A DNA stretch of 64,000 nt from Actinomadura litoris (GTDB taxonomy: Bacteria; Actinomycetota; Actinomycetes; Streptosporangiales; Streptosporangiaceae): positions 1 through 64,000 of the forward strand of contig NZ_WOFH01000006.1 in NCBI RefSeq assembly GCF_009733595.1, in the 5' to 3' direction. Positions within the stretch are counted from its first letter, which is position 1, and every line of letters starts with the position of its first letter. Shown piece by piece: positions 8,631 through 15,835 of the stretch. Under the pieces are notes generated by a model that had not been told where the DNA came from, searched no databases, and saw only the letters and a list, made by a program, of their open reading frames with translations. The position numbers and the translations under genes are program-made.

Positions 8631-9374
8631 ATGAAATCGGAATTCGATCTGTCCGGTGAGCATATCCTGGTGACCGGCGGGTCGCGGGGAATCGGCCGGG
8701 CGGTCGTGCTGGCGCTCGCCCGGGGTGGCGCGCGGGTCACCGCGTCCTATGTCAGCGGCGGCGAGGCGGTCGAGGCCCTCGACAAGACCCTCGCGGGCCT
8801 GGGCGCCGACTACCAGCTCGTACGCGCGGACGCGGCGAAGGCGGCCGACGTCTCCGCGCTCGTGGAGCGCGCGCACGAGCGTTTCGGCGGGCTGGCCGGG
8901 GTCGTCAACAACGCCGGGGTCGTCAGCCACCGCACGATCGACGACCTGGAGCCCGAGGAATGGCACCGCGTCCTCGACGTGAACCTCACCGGAATGTACC
9001 TGACCGTCCAGGCCGCGCTGAAACGGCTGGAGCCGGGCGCATCCATCGTCAATGTCACCTCGGCGGTCGCCTTCCGCGGAATGGCGGGACGGGTGCATTA
9101 CACCGCCGCGAAATCAGGGGTCACCGGGCTCACCCGCTCCCTGTGCAAGGAACTCGGGCCGCGCGGATTCCGGGTGAACGGCATCGCCCCCGGGCTGGTG
9201 GAGACCGACCAGATGAGCGGTGTCCCGCAGGCGGCGCGCGACCGCTACTCCGGCATGATCGCGCTCGGCCGGATCGCCGATCCCGCCGAGGTCGCCGGGC
9301 CGGTGCTGTTCCTGCTCAGCGACGCCGCCCGCTACGTCACCGGCGCGACCCTGCACGTGGACGGCGGGATCTGA
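8631..9374 (+). CDS. SDR-family ketoreductase (FabG-like) of the polyketide cluster
   Basis: 247 residues, classical SDR. It has the NADP(H) loop VTGGSRGIGRAVV, the structural NNAG, and the catalytic Ser-Tyr-Lys with YTAAKSG (Y-x3-K). The C-terminus is YVTGATLHVDGGI. As the first gene of the polyketide cluster it probably reduces one carbonyl of the nascent aromatic chain, as the KRs of pentangular polyphenol pathways do (for example PdmG of pradimicin). That assignment is inference from context. Its stop overlaps the next start by one base (TGATG). Confidence 0.85.
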   Translation: MKSEFDLSGEHILVTGGSRGIGRAVVLALARGGARVTASYVSGGEAVEALDKTLAGLGADYQLVRADAAKAADVSALVERAHERFGGLAGVVNNAGVVSHRTIDDLEPEEWHRVLDVNLTGMYLTVQAALKRLEPGASIVNVTSAVAFRGMAGRVHYTAAKSGVTGLTRSLCKELGPRGFRVNGIAPGLVETDQMSGVPQAARDRYSGMIALGRIADPAEVAGPVLFLLSDAARYVTGATLHVDGGI

Positions 9375-9712
9375 TGATCAGGGCCACCCTGCGGATGCGC
9401 GTCCGCCCCGGCGGGGGCGCGGCGTTCGAGCGGGCCTTCGCCGCGGTCGCCGACGCGACCAGCCGCGAGCCCGCGAACCTCCGCCAGTCGCTGCTGCGCG
9501 GCGACGAACCCGACAGCTACGTGATCACGAGTGACTGGGCGAGCCTCGACGCGTTCCGCGCGTTCGAGAGCAGCCCCGAGCAGGACCGGCTGACGGCGCC
9601 GCTGCGCGAGCTGCGGCTTTCGGCCGACATGCGCGTCGACGAGATCGTCCGGCACGTCGACGCCGCCGAGCCCGAGACCCGCCGGGCCGATCAGGAGAAG
9701 GAGTCGAGATGA
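9374..9712 (+). CDS. Small ABM-fold (antibiotic biosynthesis monooxygenase) protein, first copy
   Basis: 112 residues with the ferredoxin-like ABM pattern: MIRATLRMRVRPGGGAAFER (strand 1-helix 1), NLRQSLLRGDEPDSYVITSDW (strands 2-3), then AFRAFESSPEQDRLTAPL. Cofactor-free members of this fold oxygenate anthrones or naphthacenones to quinones in aromatic polyketide pathways. It overlaps both neighbours (TGATG before, ATGA after) and is followed by a second copy with the same plan. The pair may form a heterodimer; not shown. Confidence 0.75.
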   Translation: MIRATLRMRVRPGGGAAFERAFAAVADATSREPANLRQSLLRGDEPDSYVITSDWASLDAFRAFESSPEQDRLTAPLRELRLSADMRVDEIVRHVDAAEPETRRADQEKESR

Positions 9713-10032
9713 CCGTACGGGTGATGGTGTTCGCGTCCGTCAAGGAGGACCAGCGCGGCCCGTTCGAGGCCGCCTATACCGAGGTCGCGTCCACGGTGGC
9801 GGGCACGCCGGGACACGTCCGCGACGAGCTGCTGCGCGACGACGCCCGACCGGGCGGCTACATCCTGCTGAGCGAGTGGGAGAGCGAGGAGCAGTTCCGC
9901 GCCTGGGAGGACGCGCCCGTCCACCGGCGGGCGACGACGCCGATGCGGCCGTACTGGGCGGGGCGGATCGAACGGAAGATCTACCCGGTGCGGGCGACCG
10001 CGGACGGTGTCAGGCCGGGCGAGGGGGCATGA
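9709..10032 (+). CDS. Small ABM-fold monooxygenase-like protein, second copy
   Basis: 107 residues, same plan as the preceding gene: MTVRVMVFASVKEDQRGPFEAAYTEVA, then GHVRDELLRDDARPGGYILLSEWESEEQFRAWEDAPVHR. The W-E-S/S-x-E-Q-F-R-A-W pattern is typical of ABM enzymes. ATGA overlaps on both sides tie it to the first copy and to the FAD monooxygenase. A probable role is quinone formation or regiospecific hydroxylation of the polyketide core; exact substrate unknown. Confidence 0.75.
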   Translation: MTVRVMVFASVKEDQRGPFEAAYTEVASTVAGTPGHVRDELLRDDARPGGYILLSEWESEEQFRAWEDAPVHRRATTPMRPYWAGRIERKIYPVRATADGVRPGEGA

Positions 10033-11210
10033 GGGTCCCGGACGACGGCGGCGTCGCGATCGTCGGCGGCGGCATCGGCGGGCTGACCGCCGCGGTCGCG
10101 CTGCGCGGGATCGGCGTCCGGACCACGGTGCACGAGCGCGCGCCCGACCTGGGCCGGATCCAGACCGGCGGCGGCCTGATGCTGTGGCACAACGCGGTCC
10201 GCGCGCTCCACCTCCTCGGCCTCCGGGACGAGCTGGCCAAGATCGGGCACGAGATCCGGGCGCAGGAGTTCCACTCCTGGCGGGGCCGGCGGCTGGCGCG
10301 GTGGCCGGTGGCCGAGATCAGCGAGCGGACCGGCGTGCCCGTCTACGCGGTGAGCCGCCCGGAGCTGCACCGCATGCTGACCGGCCAGGTCGGCGCCGAC
10401 CTGCGGCTCGGCTCCCGGTGCACCGGGTTCGCCACCGGGCGGGACGGCGCCACGCTGCGGCTGTCCCGGTCCGGCGGGCGGAGCGAGGAGGTCCACCGCG
10501 ACCTGCTCGTCGGCGCGGACGGGCTGCGCTCGACCGTCCGGGCCGCGCTGATGCCCTACGAGCCGCCGCCCCGCTACGCCGGGTACACCGCGTGGCAGGG
10601 CGTCGTCCCGGACCCGGGCGTTCGGCCGGGGGTGTTCGTCAACATCTGGGGACGGGGCCGCCGGTTCGTCTACTACCCGCTCGCGGACGGCCTCGTCTAC
10701 TGGGACGCCATCACCAGCGACCGGATCGGCCACGGGCTGGACGCGCTCGGCGCCACCGGCGGGGAGATCGTGACCGAGCAGTTCGCGGGCTGGCCCGACC
10801 CGGTCGCCGCGCTCGTCGCCGCCACCCCGCCCGAAGAGATCACCCCCATCGACATCTACGACCGCGACCCCGTCCGCCGCTGGAGCACCGGCCGGGTCAC
10901 GCTGCTCGGCGACGCCGCCCACCCGATGGCCTTCAACCTCGGCCAGGGCGGCTGCCAGTCGATCGAGGACGCGCTCGTGCTCCGCCAGTGCGTGGACGAG
11001 GCCGGCCCGACCGGCGCGGCGCTGGAGCTGTACGAGCGGCGCCGGCTGCCGCGCACGACCACGATCGTCCGGCGGTCGCGGGCCATCGGCTCGCTGTCGC
11101 GCTGGCAGAACCCCGCGCTGTGCCGGGTCCGCGAGGGCTTCATGCGGATCGCGTTCCGGCGCCTCGTCTACCGCAAGACCGCCGACCTGATCACCGCAAC
11201 CGACTACTAG
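10029..11210 (+). CDS. FAD-dependent aromatic monooxygenase (PHBH-like)
   Basis: 393 residues. It has the dinucleotide loop VAIVGGGIGGLTAAVALRGIG, the middle DG motif LLVGADGLRSTVR and the GD motif RVTLLGDAAHPMAFNLGQGGCQSIEDAL, the three landmarks of group A flavin monooxygenases. The family hydroxylates activated aromatic rings with NAD(P)H and O2. ATG 10029 overlaps the previous stop (ATGA). In this cluster it is a candidate tailoring hydroxylase for the aromatic polyketide. Confidence 0.88.
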   Translation: MRVPDDGGVAIVGGGIGGLTAAVALRGIGVRTTVHERAPDLGRIQTGGGLMLWHNAVRALHLLGLRDELAKIGHEIRAQEFHSWRGRRLARWPVAEISERTGVPVYAVSRPELHRMLTGQVGADLRLGSRCTGFATGRDGATLRLSRSGGRSEEVHRDLLVGADGLRSTVRAALMPYEPPPRYAGYTAWQGVVPDPGVRPGVFVNIWGRGRRFVYYPLADGLVYWDAITSDRIGHGLDALGATGGEIVTEQFAGWPDPVAALVAATPPEEITPIDIYDRDPVRRWSTGRVTLLGDAAHPMAFNLGQGGCQSIEDALVLRQCVDEAGPTGAALELYERRRLPRTTTIVRRSRAIGSLSRWQNPALCRVREGFMRIAFRRLVYRKTADLITATDY

Positions 11211-11224
11211 AGGAGGCGACCGCG

Positions 11225-11683
11225 ATGCTCGCGAGGACGCTGTCCATGGTCGTGCTGTTCGGCAGCGGCACGGTGGCGGGCACCCTGTTCGCCGTGTGGC
11301 GCGCGATCGTGCCCACCCTCGTCGCGCTGCCGGGGGACCGCTACGTGCAGGTGCATCAGCTGCTCGACCGGCGGTTCGATCCGCTGCTGCCGTGGGTGAC
11401 CCGCGTGACGATGGCGACCGCCGTGGTGTTCGCGCTGCTGCCGGTCGGGCTCACCGCGCGGCTGCTGTGCGGCGCGGGGCTCGCCATGTCCGTCCTGGTC
11501 GCGGTGGTCTCCGACACCCGCAACGTGCCGATCAACCGCACGATCTCCGGGTGGGACCCCGAGGCGGCCCCGGCCGGCTGGGACGACCTGCGCGCCCGCT
11601 GGTGCCGCGCCAACTCCGTTCGAACGGCGTTCGCGCTGGCCGGGTTCGGCCTGTACGCGCTCGCCGCACTGTCCATCGACTGA
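11225..11683 (+). CDS. DUF1772-family membrane protein (anthrone-oxygenase-like)
   Basis: 152 residues with about four hydrophobic segments (LARTLSMVVLFGSGTVAGTLFAVW; MATAVVFALLPVGLTARLLCGAGLAMSVLVAVVS; SVRTAFALAGFGLYALAAL). The conserved DUF1772 tail TRNVPINRTISGWDPEAAP is present. Members of this family in polyketide and fungal clusters act as, or are annotated as, anthrone oxygenases that form anthraquinones. Fifteen bases after the FAD monooxygenase with GGAGGCG as ribosome site. Its role as an oxygenase here is an inference. Confidence 0.7.
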   Translation: MLARTLSMVVLFGSGTVAGTLFAVWRAIVPTLVALPGDRYVQVHQLLDRRFDPLLPWVTRVTMATAVVFALLPVGLTARLLCGAGLAMSVLVAVVSDTRNVPINRTISGWDPEAAPAGWDDLRARWCRANSVRTAFALAGFGLYALAALSID

Positions 11684-11708
11684 CCGGCTCGCAGAAAGGG
11701 AGTTCATC

Positions 11709-12071
11709 GTGGAACGTCACGCGATCATGTTCAGGATCAAGCCCGGCACCGAGGAGGCGGTCAAGGAGCTGCTCGCCGGGTACGCGCCGCCCGAGTGGAC
11801 GGCGCCCGACGGCACCCGGCTGGTCAGCACCTCGGTGTTCCTCAAGGACGACCTCGTCGTCCGGATGATCGAGATCGAGGGGAACCTGCCCGGCCTGATG
11901 GCGCACCTGTCGTCGCAGCCCGAGATCCAGCGGGTCGAGCGGGAGATCTCCCAGTACCTCGCCGAGGAGCGCGACACCAGCACCCCCGAGGGGACCCGCG
12001 ACTTCTTCATCAACTCGCTCATGCGGCACGTCACGACGCGCCGCTCCGAACCCGCGCAGGCCCCCGCGTGA
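11709..12071 (+). CDS. SchA/CurD-like (WhiE ORF I-type) polyketide protein
   Basis: 120 residues, GTG start after AAAGGGAG. The pattern ERHAIMFRIKPGTEEAVKELLAGY, LVSTSVFLKDDLVVRMIEIEG and HLSSQPEIQRVEREISQYL matches the SchA/CurD-like domain found in spore-pigment (whiE, sch, cur) and pentangular type II clusters. The biochemical role is not settled; a late cyclase or folding role has been assumed for relatives. The last bases overlap the next GTG start (GTGA). Confidence 0.75.
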   Translation: MERHAIMFRIKPGTEEAVKELLAGYAPPEWTAPDGTRLVSTSVFLKDDLVVRMIEIEGNLPGLMAHLSSQPEIQRVEREISQYLAEERDTSTPEGTRDFFINSLMRHVTTRRSEPAQAPA

Positions 12072-13036
12072 GCCCCCTCGGGACGCCGCCCGCCGGGATG
12101 ATGATCGACGTCCACGGGCACCTGGCCGCCGCGGGCGCGGGCGGGCTCGGGCCGCCGAGCCTGTTCGACCCCGAGGGCTCGATCGAGGCCAAGCGCGAGC
12201 AGGGCATCGGGCTCACGGTGATCGGCAGCCCGTGCGGCGCGGGCTCGATGCTGCCCGGCGCGGCGGCGGACAACTACAAGCAGCCCGTCGCCAAGGTCCG
12301 CGCGTACAACGAGGCGATCGGCGACCTCGTCGACCGCTTCCCGGACGCGCTGCGCGCCTACGCCTACCTCGACCCGTTCGGCGGGGACGCGATGCTGGAG
12401 CAGGCAGCCGAGCTGACGAGGGACCCGCGCTTCGTCGGGCTGATCGTCAACAGCAGCGTCGACGGGGAGTACCTGAGCGCGCCGCGCGCGGACGGCTTCT
12501 TCGCGATGGCCGCCGAGACGGGCGTGCCGGTGCTGGTGCACCCGCCCGCCGCGCCGGTCGGGACGGCCGCGATGGGCGGGCACCTCGGCCTCGTCGAGCA
12601 CGCGGTCAGGCCGTGCGACATCACGGCGGGCATCGCCGCGATCGTGTGCGCGGGCTGGCTGGAGCGCTACCCCGCCGTCCGGCTGATCGCCGCGGGCGGC
12701 GGTGGCGGGCTCGCGCACCTCCCGGAGAAGCTGGACGCGGCGATGCGCCCGTGGCCGGGCCAGCCGCCGTCGGGCCCGCACGGTTCGCCGGGGACGGTGG
12801 TGCCGAGCGAGTCGCTCGCCCGGATCCACGTCGACACCTCCTTTCCGAACGCGGCGCAGCTGCGCGCCAACCTGACGACGTTCTCCGCCTCCCAGATTCT
12901 TCTCGGAACGGATGCGCCGCCATTGATGGACCAGCTGAAGCCCATTACCGACATCATCGCGAGCGAACTGCGCGACCCGGCCGAACGCGAGCGGGTCGCC
13001 TGGCGGAACGCGGCGGAGCTCTTCGATCTGGCCTGA
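12068..13036 (+). CDS. Amidohydrolase-2 (ACMSD-like) family protein
   Basis: 322 residues. The TIM-barrel metal motif DVHGH lies near residue 14, VLVHPP in the middle, and a late metal Asp in ILLGTDAPPLMDQ. The usual A-H-G-G-G motif that holds the catalytic His of decarboxylases in this family reads AAGGGGG here (about residues 208-214), so an essential residue may be missing. GTG 12068 overlaps the previous stop. In the polyketide context it could be a hydrolase, decarboxylase or a non-catalytic cyclisation helper. Last gene of the first polyketide transcript, followed by a hairpin. Confidence 0.75.
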   Translation: MSPLGTPPAGMMIDVHGHLAAAGAGGLGPPSLFDPEGSIEAKREQGIGLTVIGSPCGAGSMLPGAAADNYKQPVAKVRAYNEAIGDLVDRFPDALRAYAYLDPFGGDAMLEQAAELTRDPRFVGLIVNSSVDGEYLSAPRADGFFAMAAETGVPVLVHPPAAPVGTAAMGGHLGLVEHAVRPCDITAGIAAIVCAGWLERYPAVRLIAAGGGGGLAHLPEKLDAAMRPWPGQPPSGPHGSPGTVVPSESLARIHVDTSFPNAAQLRANLTTFSASQILLGTDAPPLMDQLKPITDIIASELRDPAERERVAWRNAAELFDLA

Positions 13037-13080
13037 CCGGCCATGAACTTGTCCTGAACCTGCCCTGACCATTTTCCAAT

Positions 13081-13120
13081 CGACGGCCGCGCACCTGGCC
13101 CCCGGGGTGCGCGGCCGTCG
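13081..13120 (+). terminator. Hairpin terminator after the first polyketide transcript
   Basis: A perfect 15-base inverted repeat, CGACGGCCGCGCACC (13081-13095) and GGTGCGCGGCCGTCG (13106-13120), with a 10-base loop. It lies 45 bases after the amidohydrolase stop. No U-tract follows, which is usual for high-GC actinomycetes. It splits the cluster into two transcripts. Confidence 0.7.
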
Positions 13121-13220
13121 GCATGCCCGGACACGTGGGGCTTCTCCACCTTGCGGAGGATGGTCCGGCTTCGGTGAGGAGGCCGCAATTCACGTCGGCG
13201 GGGGAAGACCCGGCCCGTCC

Positions 13221-13267
13221 TGACATTTAACCTAAAGGTGATTCCAAGGGAAACCTAAGGAGCACCT
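13221..13267 (+). promoter_or_regulatory. Promoter/activator region of the second polyketide transcript
   Basis: An AT-rich patch in GC-rich surroundings just before GTG 13268. It contains two direct copies of AACCTAA(A)GG at 13229-13238 and 13252-13260, 23 bases apart (about two helical turns). The second copy runs into the ribosome site AAGGAG (13257-13262). Spaced direct repeats of this type are the usual form of SARP activator sites, but the motif itself is not a known consensus. Confidence 0.45.
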
Positions 13268-13600
13268 GTGACCGACCGGATTCTCATAGTCGCACGAATG
13301 CGACCTGATTCAGCCGACGCGGTGGCCGGGTTGTTCGGCGCGTCCGACGAGACGGAACTGCCCCGGGTCCTCGGGGTGACCCGCCGGAATCTCTTCCGGT
13401 ACCAGGATCTGTACTTCCACTACGCCGAGTTCGCCGGCCCCGCGTCCGAGGCGATGGCCGTGGCGCGGGAGCGCGGCGACTTCCGGCGGCTGAGCGACGA
13501 GCTGAGCCCGCACATCGCGCCGTTCGACCCGGCGACCTGGCGCGGCCCCGCCGACGCGATGGCGCGCGGCTTCTACGAGTGGACGGGGGACGCCCGATGA
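13268..13600 (+). CDS. TcmI-family type II polyketide cyclase
   Basis: 110 residues, GTG start after AAGGAG. The TcmI-type pattern is clear: RILIVARMRPDSADAVAGLF, SDETELPRVLGVTRRNLFRYQDLYFHY, then DFRRLSDELSPHIAPFDP and TWRGPADAMARGFYEW. TcmI-like cyclases of ferredoxin-like fold close the last rings of tetracenomycins and pentangular polyphenols without cofactor. It heads the second polyketide transcript and overlaps the carboxylase gene by ATGA. Confidence 0.88.
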   Translation: MTDRILIVARMRPDSADAVAGLFGASDETELPRVLGVTRRNLFRYQDLYFHYAEFAGPASEAMAVARERGDFRRLSDELSPHIAPFDPATWRGPADAMARGFYEWTGDAR

Positions 13601-15282
13601 CCGCCCTCGACGCGCGCGGCGCCGCGCTCGCCGCGGACCCGGCGGAGGAGAAGTGGCTCCGGTGCGGGCGGTGCGGCGTGTCGGTCTACATCCCGCGCCT
13701 CGTCCGCAACCGGCACGTGTGCCCCGAGTGCGGGCACCACCGCCGCCTCGGCGCCCGCGAGCGCCTCGACGTCCTGGTGGACGAGGGGTCCTTCAGCCCG
13801 GCGGAGCAGGTGCGCGGCGCGGACCCGCTCGGGTTCAGCGACTCCCGCCCCTACACCGACCGGCTCGCGACGGCGCGGCGGCGGACCGGCCTCGCGGACG
13901 CGATGCTCTACGGCGGCGCCGCGATCGGCGGGCACCCGGTCATGGTCGCGGTCATGGACTTCGGGTTCATGGGCGGCAGCATGGGCTCGGCGGTCGGCGA
14001 GACGGTGGCGCGGGCGGCCGAGGAGGCCGAGGCGCGGCGGTGGCCGCTGGTCCTGGTCGCCGGGTCCGGCGGCGCCCGGATGCAGGAGGGCGCGCTCTCG
14101 CTGATGCAGATGGCGAAGACGGCGCAGGCCCTCGAACGGCTCCGGGACGCGGGCGTGCCGTCGGTCTGCGTGCTGACCGACCCGACGTTCGGCGGCGTCA
14201 CCGCGTCGTTCGCGACGCTGGCCGACCTGCTGGTCGCCGAGCGCGGCGGCCTGATCGGGTTCGCCGGGCCGCGCGTGATCGAGGCCGCGACCCGGGAGAC
14301 GCTGCCCGCCGGGTTCCAGACGGCGGAGTACCTCAAGGAACAGGGCATGCTCGACCGGGTGGAGCCGCGCGACGGCCTGCGCCCGCTCCTCGCCCGGCTG
14401 CTGACCCTGCTCGCGGGCGACCGCAAGCCGCCGTCCGGCGCCTCCGCCGGGACCGCGGCGAGGACGGCGGCCCGCGCCTCCGGACGCAGCGCGTGGGAGA
14501 CCGTCCGGCTGGCCCGCGACATCGCCCGGCCGACGACGCTCGACTACATCTGGCGGATCTGCGGCGACTTCGTGGCGCTGCACGGCGACCGGCACTTCCG
14601 CGACGACCCGGCGATCGTCGGCGGCATCGGCGACATCGACGGCGTCAGCGTGATGATCATCGGCCACCAGAAGGGCCACGACACCAAGGAGCTCGTCGCC
14701 CGCGGGTTCGGGATGCCGGGCCCCGAGGGCTACCGCAAGGCGCTGCGCCTGATGCGCCGGGCCGACACGCTCGGCCTGCCCGTCGTCACGCTCGTCGACA
14801 CGCAGGGCGCGGCGCCCGGCATCGGCGCCGAGGAGCGCGGCCAGGCGTGGGCGATCTCCGAGTGCGTCGCCGGGATGTCGCGGCTGCGGGTGCCGGTCGT
14901 CTCCACCGTCACCGGGGAGGGCGGCAGCGGCGGCGCGCTCGCGCTGGCCGTCGCCAACACCGTGCTGATGATGGAGAACGCCTGCTACTCGGTGATCAGT
15001 CCGGAGAGCTGCTCGACGATCCTGCACGGCGACCCGTCGAAGGGCGCCGAGATGGCCGAGGCCCTGCGCGTCACCGCGCCGGAACTGCTCGCGCTCGGCG
15101 TCGTCGACGGGGTGGTGGACGAGCCGGAGGGCGGCGCGCAGGCCGACCCCGCCGCGGCCGCCGCGTCCCTGAAGGCCGCCGTGCTGTCCGCGCTCGCGGA
15201 CCTCGGCGGGCTGGACGGCGGCGAACTGCGCGACCGGCGCCACGCCCGGTTCCGCCGCCAGGGGGTGGTCGTCGATGGCTGA
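13597..15282 (+). CDS. accDA: Acetyl-CoA carboxylase carboxyltransferase, fused beta and alpha subunits
   Basis: 561 residues. The N-terminal half is AccD-like with the zinc ribbon CGRCGVSVYIP...CPECGHH (about residues 23-48) and the VAGSGGARMQEGALSLMQMAKT crotonase-fold segment. The C-terminal half from about 295 is AccA-like (HGDRHFRDDPAIVGGIG, MIIGHQKGHDTKE, GFGMPGPEGYRKALRLM, STVTGEGGSGGALALAVAN). Together they transfer CO2 from carboxybiotin to acetyl-CoA. With BCCP and biotin carboxylase just downstream, the cluster carries a full private ACC to supply malonyl-CoA extender units. ATG 13597 overlaps the cyclase stop. Confidence 0.92.
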   Translation: MTALDARGAALAADPAEEKWLRCGRCGVSVYIPRLVRNRHVCPECGHHRRLGARERLDVLVDEGSFSPAEQVRGADPLGFSDSRPYTDRLATARRRTGLADAMLYGGAAIGGHPVMVAVMDFGFMGGSMGSAVGETVARAAEEAEARRWPLVLVAGSGGARMQEGALSLMQMAKTAQALERLRDAGVPSVCVLTDPTFGGVTASFATLADLLVAERGGLIGFAGPRVIEAATRETLPAGFQTAEYLKEQGMLDRVEPRDGLRPLLARLLTLLAGDRKPPSGASAGTAARTAARASGRSAWETVRLARDIARPTTLDYIWRICGDFVALHGDRHFRDDPAIVGGIGDIDGVSVMIIGHQKGHDTKELVARGFGMPGPEGYRKALRLMRRADTLGLPVVTLVDTQGAAPGIGAEERGQAWAISECVAGMSRLRVPVVSTVTGEGGSGGALALAVANTVLMMENACYSVISPESCSTILHGDPSKGAEMAEALRVTAPELLALGVVDGVVDEPEGGAQADPAAAAASLKAAVLSALADLGGLDGGELRDRRHARFRRQGVVVDG

Positions 15283-15835
15283 GCCCACCGCGTCCGCCGA
15301 GCAGACCGAGCGGACCGAGCAGACCGAGCAGACCGGCCAGACCGGCCGGCCCGCACGACCCGCCGAGCAGCCGGGGCACGAGTCGCTGCGGCTGCTCCGC
15401 GAGGAGGTCAGCCACCTCGTCAAGACCGTCCCCGGGCCGGTCACCAGCGTGTCCGCGCGCCTCGGCGAATGCGTTCTCGAGGTCACCTGGGCGTCGCAGG
15501 CCGCCCCAAACGTCGAGCGCACCGTCATCGCCGCCCCGGCCCCCGCGGAGGCTTCCGCGGAGGCCCCCGCGCCGCCCGCCGACGACACGCTCAAGCGCGT
15601 CACCGCCCCGCTCGTCGGGACGTTCTACGTGGCGCCCGAGCCCGGCGCGCCCCCGTTCGTCCAGCCGGGCGACCGGATCGAGGCCGGCCAGACGATCGGG
15701 ATCGTCGAGGCGATGAAGCTGATGAACCCGGTCGTGTCCGACTGGGCCGGCGAGGTGCTCCAGGTGATGGCGGCCGACGCCGAGCCGGTGGAGTTCGGGC
15801 AGGTCCTCGTCAGGGTCAGGACGGAGCGGACATGA
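15275..15835 (+). CDS. accB: Biotin carboxyl carrier protein of acetyl-CoA carboxylase
   Basis: 186 residues. A Glu/Gln/Thr-rich low-complexity N-terminus (repeated EQTE/TGQ units, residues 6-26) and an Ala/Pro linker lead into the biotinyl domain. This has the biotinylated Lys at about residue 148 in GIVEAMKLMN, preceded by PLVGTFYVAPEPGAPPFVQPGD. It carries CO2 between the biotin carboxylase and carboxyltransferase. It overlaps accDA by 8 bases and the biotin carboxylase by ATGA. Confidence 0.93.
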   Translation: MAEPTASAEQTERTEQTEQTGQTGRPARPAEQPGHESLRLLREEVSHLVKTVPGPVTSVSARLGECVLEVTWASQAAPNVERTVIAAPAPAEASAEAPAPPADDTLKRVTAPLVGTFYVAPEPGAPPFVQPGDRIEAGQTIGIVEAMKLMNPVVSDWAGEVLQVMAADAEPVEFGQVLVRVRTERT

